Origin: Mesorhizobium sp.
Lineage (GTDB): Bacteria > Pseudomonadota > Alphaproteobacteria > Rhizobiales > Rhizobiaceae
Length of the DNA: 64,000 nucleotides
NCBI GenBank assembly: GCA_004963905.1
Contig: SUGL01000008.1
Location: forward strand, 107,839 to 171,838
Direction: 5' to 3'
This document shows positions 8,093 to 16,225 of the stretch, piece by piece. Positions within the stretch are counted from its first letter, which is position 1, and each line of letters begins with the position of its first letter. The notes beneath the pieces were generated by a model. It was not told the DNA's origin and did not search any database. It worked only from the letters and a program-made list of their open reading frames with translations. A program made the position numbers and the translations under genes.

Positions 8093-9202
8093 TTACTCGG
8101 CGGCGACCCATTTGCCGCCCTTGGCAACCACCGGGCGGAAGTTCGATGTCTGCAGCGTGTTCTTGTCGGTGAACTTGATCTCGCCGGCCAGGCCCTTGAA
8201 GTCGCTGGCCTTGAGCGCCTCGACGATGGCTTTTTGGTCCGACGACTTGGCCCGCGCGATGGCATCGACGATCAGATCGCCCACATCATGCGAGAGGGCC
8301 GCATAGGCGCCGGCATCGCGGCCATAAGTCTCCTTGTACTTGGCCTTGAAGTCGGCCGCGCCGGAAAGCAGATCGACGGTCGGCGGGGACAGGAGATATA
8401 CGCCCTCGCCGGCCGAGCCGGCGATCTCCATATACTCGGGCGAATTATTGCCGTCGCCGAGCACGATACCACCCTGGAATCCGGCCTGCCGAAGCTGCTT
8501 GGTGAGCAGCGCGCCGCCGGCATGGTAGGCGGTCCAGAACACGGCGTCCGCGCCGCTCGATTTGACCTTGGTGACGACCGCCGAATAGTCCTGCTCGCCG
8601 GCGGTGGTGGTTTCCTTGGCGGCTATCTCGCCGCCGGCGTTCTTGAAGGCTTCGGCCGTCAGCCTGGCCAGGTCGGACGAATAGGCGTCGCCCTCGTCAA
8701 TGACGGCGATCTTCTTGTAGCCGTTCTTCTTGAAGAGCTCGACGGCGGTCGTCGCCTGCATGTCGCCGGTCGAATTGGCAAGGAAGGCGTTGCCCTGATT
8801 GGCGGCGACCAGCTTGGTCGAATTCGCTCCGATGATGACGAACGGAACGCCGGCGTCGCCATAGATCTTCAATGTCGGCAGAACCGCTCCAGAGCAGTAA
8901 CCGCCGACGATGGCCGTCACGCCTTCCGAGACGAGCTTGCTGCCGGCGGTGACCGCCTGCTGCGGATCACAGGCATCGTCGGCGGTGGTCGTGGTGATCT
9001 TGTCGCCATTGACGCCGCCCTTGGCGTTGGCGGCATCGATCGCCATCTTCACCGCGTTCTCCATATCCTGTCCCTCGCTGGCCAACTGGCCGGTCATCGG
9101 CGCGACGATGCCGATCTTGATGTCGGCGGCGGCCGCCGCCGCGGTCATGGCCAGCCCGGCAAGTGCGGTGGCGCAGGCAAGCCTCTTGAAGGAAACAATC
9201 AT
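8093..9202 (-). CDS. Periplasmic amino acid/amide-binding protein of the Liv transporter
   Basis: 369-residue type 1 periplasmic binding protein (Peripla_BP_6/LivJ-LivK family). A signal peptide is clear: positive MIVSFKR, a hydrophobic Ala/Leu core, and probable cleavage after an alanine run just before DIKIGIVAPMTG. The ATG at 9202 is preferred over one at 9214 because GGAGAG then sits as ribosome binding site. A disulfide pair (DDACDPQ and GGYCSGA) is typical of the family. It delivers substrate to LivHMGF encoded downstream. The family binds branched-chain amino acids, amides, urea or other small molecules, so specificity is open. Confidence 0.9.
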   Translation of the reverse strand: MIVSFKRLACATALAGLAMTAAAAAADIKIGIVAPMTGQLASEGQDMENAVKMAIDAANAKGGVNGDKITTTTADDACDPQQAVTAGSKLVSEGVTAIVGGYCSGAVLPTLKIYGDAGVPFVIIGANSTKLVAANQGNAFLANSTGDMQATTAVELFKKNGYKKIAVIDEGDAYSSDLARLTAEAFKNAGGEIAAKETTTAGEQDYSAVVTKVKSSGADAVFWTAYHAGGALLTKQLRQAGFQGGIVLGDGNNSPEYMEIAGSAGEGVYLLSPPTVDLLSGAADFKAKYKETYGRDAGAYAALSHDVGDLIVDAIARAKSSDQKAIVEALKASDFKGLAGEIKFTDKNTLQTSNFRPVVAKGGKWVAAE

Positions 9203-9229
9203 TATTCTCTCCATTCTTCCCCTGTTGGC

Positions 9230-9295
9230 GCATTCCGGATCACGGCCGGAATGCATTCTGCTTGGTTGCCGCCGAACCGCCCTGGAGCGGTTCGG
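9230..9295. other. Two consecutive perfect hairpins between rraA-like gene and livJ-like gene
   Basis: Two 9-bp stems lie in the 182-base gap: GCATTCCGG (9230-9238) with CCGGAATGC (9246-9254), and CCGAACCGC (9272-9280) with GCGGTTCGG (9287-9295). Neither is followed by a clear T-run on either strand. They may end or attenuate the upstream leftward message, stabilise the liv message, or be another dispersed palindromic repeat. Confidence 0.55.
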
Positions 9296-9384
9296 TCTGG
9301 TTGCGCTCCTCTTCGGATGCGGAGCGGCAATGCTTAAGACGCCGGCCCACCTGCGATTTGCGCTTCGGCGCCTGACCATGCGGA

Positions 9385-10020
9385 TCAATGGCTGCTGGCC
9401 GCAGCCCGCACATAGGCTCCCTGGTAGCGGTTCTCCCTGATGCTCTGCAGGATCTCGGCCTCACGGGCGTCCTGCGCCTTGACGGCGGCCAGCAAGGTCG
9501 CGGCGCCGTCGAGCGGGAACGCCACGACGCCGTCCTCGTCGCCCACGACGATGTCGCCGGGACCCACGACCATGCCGCCCACCGAGACCGGGACGTTGAT
9601 GGCTCCGGGACCGTCCTTGTAGGGGCCGAGATGGATGGCCGATCGTGCGAAGCAGGGAAATGGATTGCGGCCGATGGCGCCGGCATCGCGGATGGCGCCA
9701 TCGATGACGATGCCGGCGGCGCCACGCGAGGCGGCAACGCTTGTCATGATCTCGCCGACCAGCGCGCGCCCCTCGTAACCGCCGCCATCGACGACGATGA
9801 CGTCGCCCGGCTGCACCAGGTCGAGCGCGCGGTGGATGAACTGGTTGTCGCCGGGGCGCGTCCTGACTGTCAGCGCCCTCCCCGCCATCGCGCCGCTCAC
9901 CTTGTGGAATGGCCGCAGCCCGACGGCGCCAGGCACGCGGCCAAGGTTGTCGCTGATCAGCGGCGTGGCAAAGGCGCGGAACGCGTCGATCAGTTCGCTT
10001 TCCCGAGGCCCACCTGCCAT
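9385..10020 (-). CDS. RraA-family protein (HMG/CHA aldolase-like)
   Basis: 211-residue member of the RraA / 4-hydroxy-4-methyl-2-oxoglutarate aldolase family. The family core is visible: VDGGGYEGRALVGEIMTSVA followed by GIVIDGAIRDAGAI, where the Arg-Asp pair (IRD) corresponds to the catalytic/metal-binding residues of the aldolases. GGAGG stands 11 bases before the ATG. In a catabolic island this is more likely a pyruvate-releasing aldolase or oxaloacetate decarboxylase than an RNase E regulator, but similarity alone cannot decide. Its promoter carries the shared TTGGATAA box 31 bases upstream of the start. Confidence 0.82.
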   Translation of the reverse strand: MAGGPRESELIDAFRAFATPLISDNLGRVPGAVGLRPFHKVSGAMAGRALTVRTRPGDNQFIHRALDLVQPGDVIVVDGGGYEGRALVGEIMTSVAASRGAAGIVIDGAIRDAGAIGRNPFPCFARSAIHLGPYKDGPGAINVPVSVGGMVVGPGDIVVGDEDGVVAFPLDGAATLLAAVKAQDAREAEILQSIRENRYQGAYVRAAASSH

Positions 10021-10050
10021 CCTTCAGTCCTCCCGCAGTTCAACTTTTGT

Positions 10051-10065
10051 GAATATATTATCCAA
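10051..10065 (-). promoter_or_regulatory. Shared regulatory box, copy 1 (upstream of rraA-like gene)
   Basis: On the minus strand this reads TTGGATAATATATTC, the same 15-base pattern as at 10211-10225 (TTGGATAACATATCC) and 19306-19320 (TTGGATAATGTATTC). The consensus is an imperfect palindrome TTGGATAnnnTATyC, as expected for a dimeric regulator such as a GntR-family protein. It lies 31 bases upstream of the start at 10020. A nearby CCAATC-N7-GATTGG inverted repeat (10062-10080) overlaps it. Confidence 0.6.
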
Positions 10066-10210
10066 TCACCATTTGATTGGGAAAGTCAACCGGCTTACGG
10101 CTGCTCCGTCCAGAAAGCCAAACTCGCAGGAAACTCCGTGTTAGTCGGCTTGGCAGGTTGCCCCAGCAACCTCTCGGCGGGCTTGCAATAGGTCGAACGT
10201 TCACGGTAAG

Positions 10211-10226
10211 TTGGATAACATATCCA
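10211..10226 (+). promoter_or_regulatory. Shared regulatory box, copy 2 (upstream of SDR-pxpBC)
   Basis: TTGGATAACATATCCA; the inner TGGATA-ACA-TATCCA (10212-10226) is a perfect palindrome, the best of the three copies. It sits 27 bases before the GTG at 10253. The in-frame TTG at 10211 lies in this box and is therefore unlikely to be a start codon. Confidence 0.62.
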
Positions 10227-10252
10227 CAAATAGCCGTGAAGAGGATTTCGTC

Positions 10253-11029
10253 GTGAAGCATGCGGGCAAAGTCGTGATCATCACCGGAGCGGCTCAAGGG
10301 TTGGGCCTTGCCTGCGCCGAGCGCTTTCATGCCGACGGCGCCAATGTCGTGCTAGTGGACGTGAAGGCCGATCGTGGCCGCGAGCATGCGGAACGCTTTG
10401 GCGAACGTGCCGTCTGGCTCACCGCGGACCTCTCCGAATGCACCAAGGACATGGCTGCCGGCATCGTCGCCGAGGCCACGGAGGCCTTCGGCGGCGTCGA
10501 CGTCCTGATCAACAATGCCGGCGTCATCCATCTCGACGATTTCGTCGATTTTCCCGAGGAGGCCTTCGACTGGGTCCAGCGCGTCAATCTCAAGGCGCCG
10601 TTCCTTCTCGGCCAGGCGGCGGCGCGAGCCATGATCGCTCAAGGGCGTGGCGGCTCGATCATCAACATGTCGTCGATCAACGCCATCCTGGCCATTCCCA
10701 ACTCCGTCGCCTACGCGGTGTCCAAGGGCGGCATCAGGCAACTGACGGCGGTGATGGCGGTCGGGCTCATCCCGCACAATATCCGTGTCAACGCGATCGG
10801 GCCGGGCACCATCCTGACCGACATGGTCAAGAGCTCGGTCATGGCCAGCGAGGCGCAGCGCCAGACCATCCTGTCGCGCACGCCGAGCGGACGCTGCGGC
10901 GAACCGTCGGAGATCGCCAGCGTCGCGTCCTTTCTCGCCAGCGACGACGCCTCCTACATCGTCGGCCAGACCATCTATCCCGATGGCGGCCGCCTGATCC
11001 TGAACTACACGGTGCCGGTGAAGGACTGA
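10253..11029 (+). CDS. SDR-family oxidoreductase
   Basis: 258-residue short-chain dehydrogenase/reductase. The GTG at 10253 is chosen because GAAGAGG lies just upstream and the protein then opens MKHAGKVVIITGAAQGLG, aligning with the paralogue at 21910-22689. It has the Gly-rich NAD(P) site (TGAAQGLG), NNAG and the catalytic Ser / YAVSK (Tyr-x-x-x-Lys) pair. Its C-terminus LNYTVPVKD is nearly identical to that of the second SDR (LNYTVPVKE), so the two are close paralogues. The role is probably oxidation of an alcohol intermediate of the substrate handled by this island. Confidence 0.9.
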   Translation: MKHAGKVVIITGAAQGLGLACAERFHADGANVVLVDVKADRGREHAERFGERAVWLTADLSECTKDMAAGIVAEATEAFGGVDVLINNAGVIHLDDFVDFPEEAFDWVQRVNLKAPFLLGQAAARAMIAQGRGGSIINMSSINAILAIPNSVAYAVSKGGIRQLTAVMAVGLIPHNIRVNAIGPGTILTDMVKSSVMASEAQRQTILSRTPSGRCGEPSEIASVASFLASDDASYIVGQTIYPDGGRLILNYTVPVKD

Positions 11030-11035
11030 CCGCTC

Positions 11036-11701
11036 ATGGCCGTCGTTCGCGCGCCGCGCATCAGCCTTGCGGGATCAGGCGCACTGCTTATCGACGGCGC
11101 GCAGGGATCCTTTGACGAGGCTGTCCAGGAGCTGGTTTGGGCCGTGGCTAAAGCGGCACGGAGCCTCGAAGGCGTGCGCGAGACCGTTCCCGGCATGAAC
11201 AACCTGCTCGTGCTGTTCGACCCGCTCGCTACGGACGCATCGAGCATCGGCGAGCAGCTGAAATCGCTCTGGGCCTGCACGGACACTCATACGGTTGCCG
11301 GCACATTGCACACGATCCCTGTCAGTTATGGCGGCCCGCGCGGCGAGGATCTGGTCGGTTGGGCCGCGCATTGCGGATTTTCCCTGGACGAGATCGTCAG
11401 CCGCCACGCGGCAGCGATCTATACTGTCGCCGCCATCGGCGCCATGCCGGGCTTCCCTTATCTCTCCGGTCTCGACCCGCGGCTCGCCTGGCCCCGGCGC
11501 AACAGCCCTCGCCTGAAAGTGGCCAAGGGCGCCGTCATCATCGGCGGCGCGCAGGCCGGCATCATGCCGATGACCGCGCCGTCCGGGTGGCACGTCATCG
11601 GCCATACGGATGCCAGGCTCTTCGACGCTCAGGCGCAGTCGCCGGTTCTGCTCGGGCCCGGGGACAAGATCCGGTTTCAGATCGTGGGAATAGAGAGATG
11701 A
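11036..11701 (+). CDS. pxpB: 5-oxoprolinase subunit B / KipI-type (AHS1) protein
   Basis: 221-residue KipI/AHS1 family protein. The family core GAMPGFPYLSGLD and the following NSPRLKVAKGAVIIGG and MPMTAPSGWHVIG are clear. With PxpC (next gene, start overlapping by ATGA) and PxpA (15029-15808) it would form an ATP-dependent 5-oxoprolinase. AHS1/AHS2 are also homologous to the carboxyltransferase half of urea carboxylase, which matters here because biotin carboxylase and biotin carrier genes lie in the same island. The cognate substrate (5-oxoproline or another cyclic amide) is not determined by the sequence. Confidence 0.88.
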   Translation: MAVVRAPRISLAGSGALLIDGAQGSFDEAVQELVWAVAKAARSLEGVRETVPGMNNLLVLFDPLATDASSIGEQLKSLWACTDTHTVAGTLHTIPVSYGGPRGEDLVGWAAHCGFSLDEIVSRHAAAIYTVAAIGAMPGFPYLSGLDPRLAWPRRNSPRLKVAKGAVIIGGAQAGIMPMTAPSGWHVIGHTDARLFDAQAQSPVLLGPGDKIRFQIVGIER

Positions 11702-12678
11702 TCGAGATCCTCACCACCGGTCTTCCGAACACGGTCCAGGATCTTGGTCGTCCCGGCTATCTGGCGCTCGGGATCAGCCGTGGCGGCGCCATGGACAGCC
11801 AAGCGCTGGCGATCGCCAACCTGATGCTGGGCAACGATCCGTCGGCCGCCGGAATCGAAGTCGCGCTTTACCCCTTCCGGCTGAAACCACATGTCGACAT
11901 CTCGGTCGCGATCACCGGAGCCGATTGTCCAATCATCGTCGGCGGCCGGCGCTGCCCGCCTTGGTGGGCAACCGCCATTCGTGCCGGCGAGACGCTTCTC
12001 CTCGAGGCGCCACGGGCGGGCGCCCGTTCCTGCATCGCCTTCGCCGGCGGGCTCGACCTGCCGCCCGTCCTGGGTTCGCGCGCGACGGATGTAAAAGGCG
12101 GCTTCGGCGGGCTTGCGGGGCGTGGCCTCTCCCGCGGCGACCGGCTTCGACTCAACGTCGCGGAGTGCCCACTGCCTCCCGGCGGCCTTGGCGCGGCATT
12201 GGCGGAGCGGCAAGCTGCCGGCAACGGCGTCGCCTCCCCGATCGAACTCAGGGTCCTCCCGGCTGCGGAATTCGACGCCTTCACGCCACAGGCGCATGCG
12301 GCCTTCACCGGCAGCGAATGGAGCATCACCGGCGATGCCAACCGCATGGGCTATCGCCTGTCCGGAGAGACGCTCTCGCTCGTCTCGCCCTTGGAGTTGC
12401 TCTCGCATGGCATCGTGCCGGGCACGGTTCAGGTGCCGCCGTCCGGCCAGCCGATCATCCAGCTTGCCGATGCCAACACCTGCGGCGGCTATCCCAAGAT
12501 CGCGACCGTGATCGAAGCGGATCTGTGGCGGCTGGCGCAGGCGCCGGTCGGTGCGCGCCTGCGTTTCGTGCCGGTCTCGATCGAAGCGGCGACCGAAGCG
12601 CTTCGGATGGCGAGGCAGCAGCTTGACGCGTTCGTTGCCGCGCGGAACATGAGGGCCGGTCGCCTGCGGGCAGGATGA
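11698..12678 (+). CDS. pxpC: 5-oxoprolinase subunit C / KipA-type (AHS2) protein
   Basis: 326-residue KipA/AHS2 protein, partner of PxpB. It begins with the family pattern TVQDLGRPGYLALGISRGGA and carries the later conserved region MGYRLSGE and QVPPSGQPIIQLADANTCGG. ATG overlaps the pxpB stop (ATGA), so a tight complex made in equal amounts is likely. About 60 bases separate it from the epoxide-hydrolase-like gene. Confidence 0.88.
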   Translation: MIEILTTGLPNTVQDLGRPGYLALGISRGGAMDSQALAIANLMLGNDPSAAGIEVALYPFRLKPHVDISVAITGADCPIIVGGRRCPPWWATAIRAGETLLLEAPRAGARSCIAFAGGLDLPPVLGSRATDVKGGFGGLAGRGLSRGDRLRLNVAECPLPPGGLGAALAERQAAGNGVASPIELRVLPAAEFDAFTPQAHAAFTGSEWSITGDANRMGYRLSGETLSLVSPLELLSHGIVPGTVQVPPSGQPIIQLADANTCGGYPKIATVIEADLWRLAQAPVGARLRFVPVSIEAATEALRMARQQLDAFVAARNMRAGRLRAG

Positions 12679-12742
12679 CAGCCGGGACGACGACAAGGCC
12701 GCAACGATATCGACTCGTTTCAACTCATATCGGCGAGCGAAC

Positions 12743-13915
12743 ATGTCAACAAATATCCGCCCCTTCACGATCCAGATCGCCCAGGCCGAAATCGACGACC
12801 TGAATCGCCGCATCTCGAGCTGGCGCGAGCCGGACCAGTTGCAGGGCATAGGCTGGGCCCAGGGAACGGAGCAGGAGGAGCTGCGACGGTTTGTGCAGCA
12901 CTGGCGCGCAGGTTTCGACTGGCGCAAGCAGGAAGCTGCGTGGAACCTCTTTCCGCACTATCAGGCTGATATCGGCGGCCAGACCATCCATTTCATCCAC
13001 GTCCGCGCCGCTGTTCCGACCGCCAGAACGGTCATACTCACCCATGGCTGGCCCGGCAGCTTCTGCGAATTCATCGGGCTTCTTCCACTTCTGACCGATC
13101 CGGTTCCCCATGGCGGGAGACAAGACGACGCCTTCAACGTCGTGATCCCGTCGATCCCGGGATACGGCTTCTCTGGCCGGCCGACCAAGCGCGGTCTCAA
13201 CCTGTTCGCCGTCGCCGACCTCTGGGCTGAATTGATGCGCCGCCTTGGCTACGAGCGCTATCTGGCGCAAGGCGGGGATCTGGGCGCCAGCGTGTCGACA
13301 ATTCTGGCATACACCCATCCAGACAATCTCGCCGGGGTGCATCTGAATTTCATCCCCGGCTCATATTCGCCGCCGCATGACGCCAGCCCCGGTGGCGACC
13401 TCACTTCGGAAGAACGCGCCTTCCTTGAGAGGAAAGCCCAGTGGGCCGACCTTCATGGCGCGTACAGCCATGTGCAGGGAACGCGCCCTCAGACGCTTGC
13501 CTATGGGCTGACCGATTCGCCCGTCGGACTGGCGGCGTGGATGATCGAGAAGTTCCGCGACTGGAGCGACTGCGACGGCAATCTGGACAATGCCACGTTC
13601 TCGCGCGACGACCTCCTCGCCGACATATCGCTCTACTGGTTCACGCGAACCGTCGCCTCGTCCATGCGCCTCTACTGGGAAACGCGCGCTCGGCCGTTGG
13701 CATTCCCTTCGGGTGCGAAGATCGACGTTCCCCTTGCGGTGGCGCTGTTTCCGAAGGAGCTGCCGATGCCGCCGAAGAGCTGGGTCGAACGGGTTTTTCG
13801 CGATATTCGCCGATGGACAACGATGCCACGCGGCGGGCATTTTGCGGCCTTCGAGCAACCCGGGCTGCTCGCGCAGGATCTGAGAGCCTTCGCGGGCGAG
13901 CTGAAATTTTCTTGA
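12743..13915 (+). CDS. Epoxide hydrolase-like alpha/beta hydrolase
   Basis: 390-residue protein with an N-terminal EHN domain (about 1-110) and an alpha/beta hydrolase fold, the architecture of microsomal-type epoxide hydrolases. The oxyanion region is HGWPGS (101-106), the nucleophile is Asp179 in QGGDLGAS, and His366 in RGGHFAAFEQP is the catalytic base. No signal peptide is seen, so it is probably cytoplasmic. An Asp nucleophile rules out a simple serine esterase. Its place after pxpBC suggests it acts on the same compound or a relative, but the substrate is unknown. Confidence 0.83.
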   Translation: MSTNIRPFTIQIAQAEIDDLNRRISSWREPDQLQGIGWAQGTEQEELRRFVQHWRAGFDWRKQEAAWNLFPHYQADIGGQTIHFIHVRAAVPTARTVILTHGWPGSFCEFIGLLPLLTDPVPHGGRQDDAFNVVIPSIPGYGFSGRPTKRGLNLFAVADLWAELMRRLGYERYLAQGGDLGASVSTILAYTHPDNLAGVHLNFIPGSYSPPHDASPGGDLTSEERAFLERKAQWADLHGAYSHVQGTRPQTLAYGLTDSPVGLAAWMIEKFRDWSDCDGNLDNATFSRDDLLADISLYWFTRTVASSMRLYWETRARPLAFPSGAKIDVPLAVALFPKELPMPPKSWVERVFRDIRRWTTMPRGGHFAAFEQPGLLAQDLRAFAGELKFS

Positions 13916-13959
13916 CCCTGCAGGCGCGTTGCCCTGCAGCCAGATCCCGAAGGCCAGAC

Positions 13960-14988
13960 ATGAGCAACACCCTCACCATCGAAGCCCTGCATGAGCGCGT
14001 CGAGGCGATATTCGCCAAGGCAGGGCTGAACCCCATCCAGGCAGGCGCCGTCACGCGGGCCATCGTCGCGGGGGAACGCGATGCCTGCAAGTCGCATGGC
14101 ATCTATCGTATCGAAGGTGCCTTGCGTACCGTCAAGGCCGGAAAGGCCGACCCGAAAGCGGAGCCCGAATTGCTGCCGCAGGGCGCTCCGGCGATCGTCA
14201 GAGTGGATGCGAAAGGCGGCTTCGCCAATCCGGCCTTCGAGTTGGGCCTGCCCACGCTGGTCGAGCGGGCGTGCTCGAGTGGCATAGCGGCGCTCGCGAT
14301 CAACAATGCCGTTCATTTCTCGGCGCTTTGGGTCGAGGTCGAGGCCTTGGCCCGCGCGGGCCTTGCTGGTCTCGCCATGTGTCCGAGCTATGCAACGGTC
14401 GCGCCGACCGGCGGCTCCAGACCGCTGCTCGGCACCAATCCCTTCGCCTTCGGCTGGCCGCGCCAGGACCAGCCGCCCTACGTCTTCGACTTCGCGACCT
14501 CGGTCGCGGCGCGAGGTGAAATCGAGCTCCATCGCCGCGCGGGCAAACAATTGCCGGAAGGCTGGGCCATCGATCCGGACGGCCGGCCGACGACCGATCC
14601 CGAAGCGGCGCTTGCCGGCGCCATGCTTTCCTTCGGTGGACACAAGGGCTCCGCGATCGGCACCATGATCGAGCTGCTCGCAGGCGCCATGCTCGGCGAC
14701 CTGACGAGCTCCGAGGCCCTCGATCTGCTCGGCACGACCACGCTTTATCCGAAGCATGGCGAACTGGTCATCGCCCTGTCGCCGGAAGCCTTCGCTGCTG
14801 GCCGCCCCGGAAGTCCGTTCTCTCGGGCCGAAACGCTGTTCGAGGCGATCGTCGATCAGGGCGCGCGCCTGCCCTCGCAACGGCGGTTCCTCGCCCGCGC
14901 CAAATCGCAGCGCGACGGCATCAGCCTCTCTCCCCAGGAGATGGAGCAACTCGACCGCTTCCTCGAACTGGGGCTCGACGCCGTCTGA
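13960..14988 (+). CDS. Ldh-family NAD(P)-dependent oxidoreductase
   Basis: 342-residue member of the malate/L-lactate dehydrogenase (Ldh_2) family, which includes ureidoglycolate dehydrogenase, L-sulfolactate dehydrogenase and delta1-piperideine-2-carboxylate/pyrroline-2-carboxylate reductase. Family landmarks are KSHGIYRI near residue 46, NNAVHFSALW (the conserved NN.H segment), GTNPFAFGWP and GGHKGSAIGTMIELLAG. The reading stops 40 bases before the convergent pxpA stop. Given neighbouring 5-oxoprolinase-type and aminotransferase genes, reduction of a cyclic imine acid or oxidation of a 2-hydroxy acid are both plausible. Confidence 0.86.
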   Translation: MSNTLTIEALHERVEAIFAKAGLNPIQAGAVTRAIVAGERDACKSHGIYRIEGALRTVKAGKADPKAEPELLPQGAPAIVRVDAKGGFANPAFELGLPTLVERACSSGIAALAINNAVHFSALWVEVEALARAGLAGLAMCPSYATVAPTGGSRPLLGTNPFAFGWPRQDQPPYVFDFATSVAARGEIELHRRAGKQLPEGWAIDPDGRPTTDPEAALAGAMLSFGGHKGSAIGTMIELLAGAMLGDLTSSEALDLLGTTTLYPKHGELVIALSPEAFAAGRPGSPFSRAETLFEAIVDQGARLPSQRRFLARAKSQRDGISLSPQEMEQLDRFLELGLDAV

Positions 14989-15028
14989 GTGGGCCCATTC
15001 GCGCTGTCGCACGATCCCCCCGAGGCGT

Positions 15029-15808
15029 TCAGGCCCTTGTGGCGAACGCCCTCACCCTGACACCGCTCTCCTCCAGCCCGGCTCGCACGCGGGCGGCGAT
15101 GGCGACCGCCGCCGGCGTGTCGCTGTGGACGCAGATCGAATCGATCGGCGTCTCCAGCAATCGCCCGGAAATCGTCTCGATAGCGCCCTGCCTGACCATG
15201 CGGACGACCCGCTCCGCCGCGTGCCCGGCGTCATGGATGACAGCGCCCCCCAGCTTGCGCGAGACGAGCAGCCCCTCTTCCGTATAGGCGCGATCGGCGA
15301 ATATCTCGGACTTGACCGACAAGCCCGCCTCGCGCGCGATCCTATCCTGGAAGCCAAGCGCGATCGCCAGGCAGATCAGGCTTGGATCTACGGCCTTGAC
15401 CGCGCGCGTCACGGCCTCGGCGACACCGCGATCGGTCTGAGTGAGGTTGCCCAGCGCGCCATGCGCCTTCACATAGCGGATAGGGTGCCCTGCATAGGCG
15501 GAGAGCGCCTGCGCAGCGCCGATCTGGTATGCGACCAGCCTTTCGATCTCGTCCGCCGAATGCGGAATGGCGCGCCGTCCGAACCCCCACAGATCGGCGA
15601 AGCTCGGATGCGCGCCGACGGCGACGCCTTTCGCGCGCGCCATCGAAAAGGTGGCCGCCATGATCTCCGGATCGCCGGCGTGAAAGCCGCAGGCGACATT
15701 GGCCGAGCTCACGATGTCGAGGATCGCCGCATCGTCGCCGAGCCTGTAGGCGCCAAAGCCTTCGCCCATGTCCGAATTGATATCGACTTCCAGCCCGCTG
15801 TCCGTCAT
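15029..15808 (-). CDS. pxpA: 5-oxoprolinase subunit A (LamB/YcsF family)
   Basis: 259-residue LamB/YcsF protein, the third component of PxpABC. The hallmark opening DINSDMGEGFGAYRLGDD and SSANVACGFHAGDP are complete, as is the later KAHGALGN. It is the last gene of the leftward run aminotransferase-accB-accC-accB-like-pxpA, while its partners pxpB and pxpC lie about 2.3 kb away on the other strand. Both groups carry the same promoter box, which supports joint expression. Confidence 0.9.
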   Translation of the reverse strand: MTDSGLEVDINSDMGEGFGAYRLGDDAAILDIVSSANVACGFHAGDPEIMAATFSMARAKGVAVGAHPSFADLWGFGRRAIPHSADEIERLVAYQIGAAQALSAYAGHPIRYVKAHGALGNLTQTDRGVAEAVTRAVKAVDPSLICLAIALGFQDRIAREAGLSVKSEIFADRAYTEEGLLVSRKLGGAVIHDAGHAAERVVRMVRQGAIETISGRLLETPIDSICVHSDTPAAVAIAARVRAGLEESGVRVRAFATRA

Positions 15809-15832
15809 GGCGACTTCCCGAAATTCTCAAAA

Positions 15833-16225
15833 TCACAGCAATTCGTAGAGTGGCGTGCCGTAACCAACGACAGTGCCCTCCTCGACCAGCGCAGCGCCCA
15901 GGGCGCCGTCCGCCGGCGCGACGACAGCCTTCAGGCACGGGCCGGTCTGCAGCACGCCGACCGTCTCGCCCTTTCGGACGGACTGGCCGCGTTCGACGAC
16001 CGGATGGCCGGTCGTCGGATGAACGAGACGGAAAACCCCGACGCCCGGCGCACGAACGCCCTTGAAGACCGCCTCGGTCCTCAGTCGATCGCTCACAGCT
16101 GCCGACGAGGCATTGGCTGACTGAATGCGCAGGCAAAGCGAAAACCCTGCTTCCGCCAGTTCGATCTCGCTGACGCCCGCGGCCGCGCACCAGACGGCCA
16201 GTTTCTCGATCTCCTCGGCCGTCAT
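15833..16225 (-). CDS. AccB-like protein lacking the biotinylation site
   Basis: 130-residue protein resembling a biotin carboxyl carrier protein, with an N-terminal alpha-helical part and a C-terminal biotinyl/lipoyl fold (about 60-130). Where a carrier has EAMKM, this one reads LQTGPCLKA: by alignment through the flanking G-V-L and A-P-A-D-G the modified Lys is replaced by Pro96. It therefore cannot be biotinylated at the normal position (Lys99 is three residues off). The start overlaps the accC stop by 4 bases, and a competent AccB lies at 17595-18044. It may be a structural or regulatory subunit of the carboxylase complex. The frame is intact, so this is not a decayed pseudogene. Confidence 0.75.
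   Translation of the reverse strand: MTAEEIEKLAVWCAAAGVSEIELAEAGFSLCLRIQSANASSAAVSDRLRTEAVFKGVRAPGVGVFRLVHPTTGHPVVERGQSVRKGETVGVLQTGPCLKAVVAPADGALGAALVEEGTVVGYGTPLYELL

Noticed and set aside
10211-10252. TTG at 10211 as an earlier start for the SDR
   Set aside because: It lies within the palindromic regulatory box, and the GTG at 10253 has a ribosome binding site and matches the paralogue's start.
15833-16225. AccB-like gene as a pseudogene
   Set aside because: The frame is complete, it overlaps accC by four bases and the rest of the domain is well kept; only the modification site is changed.
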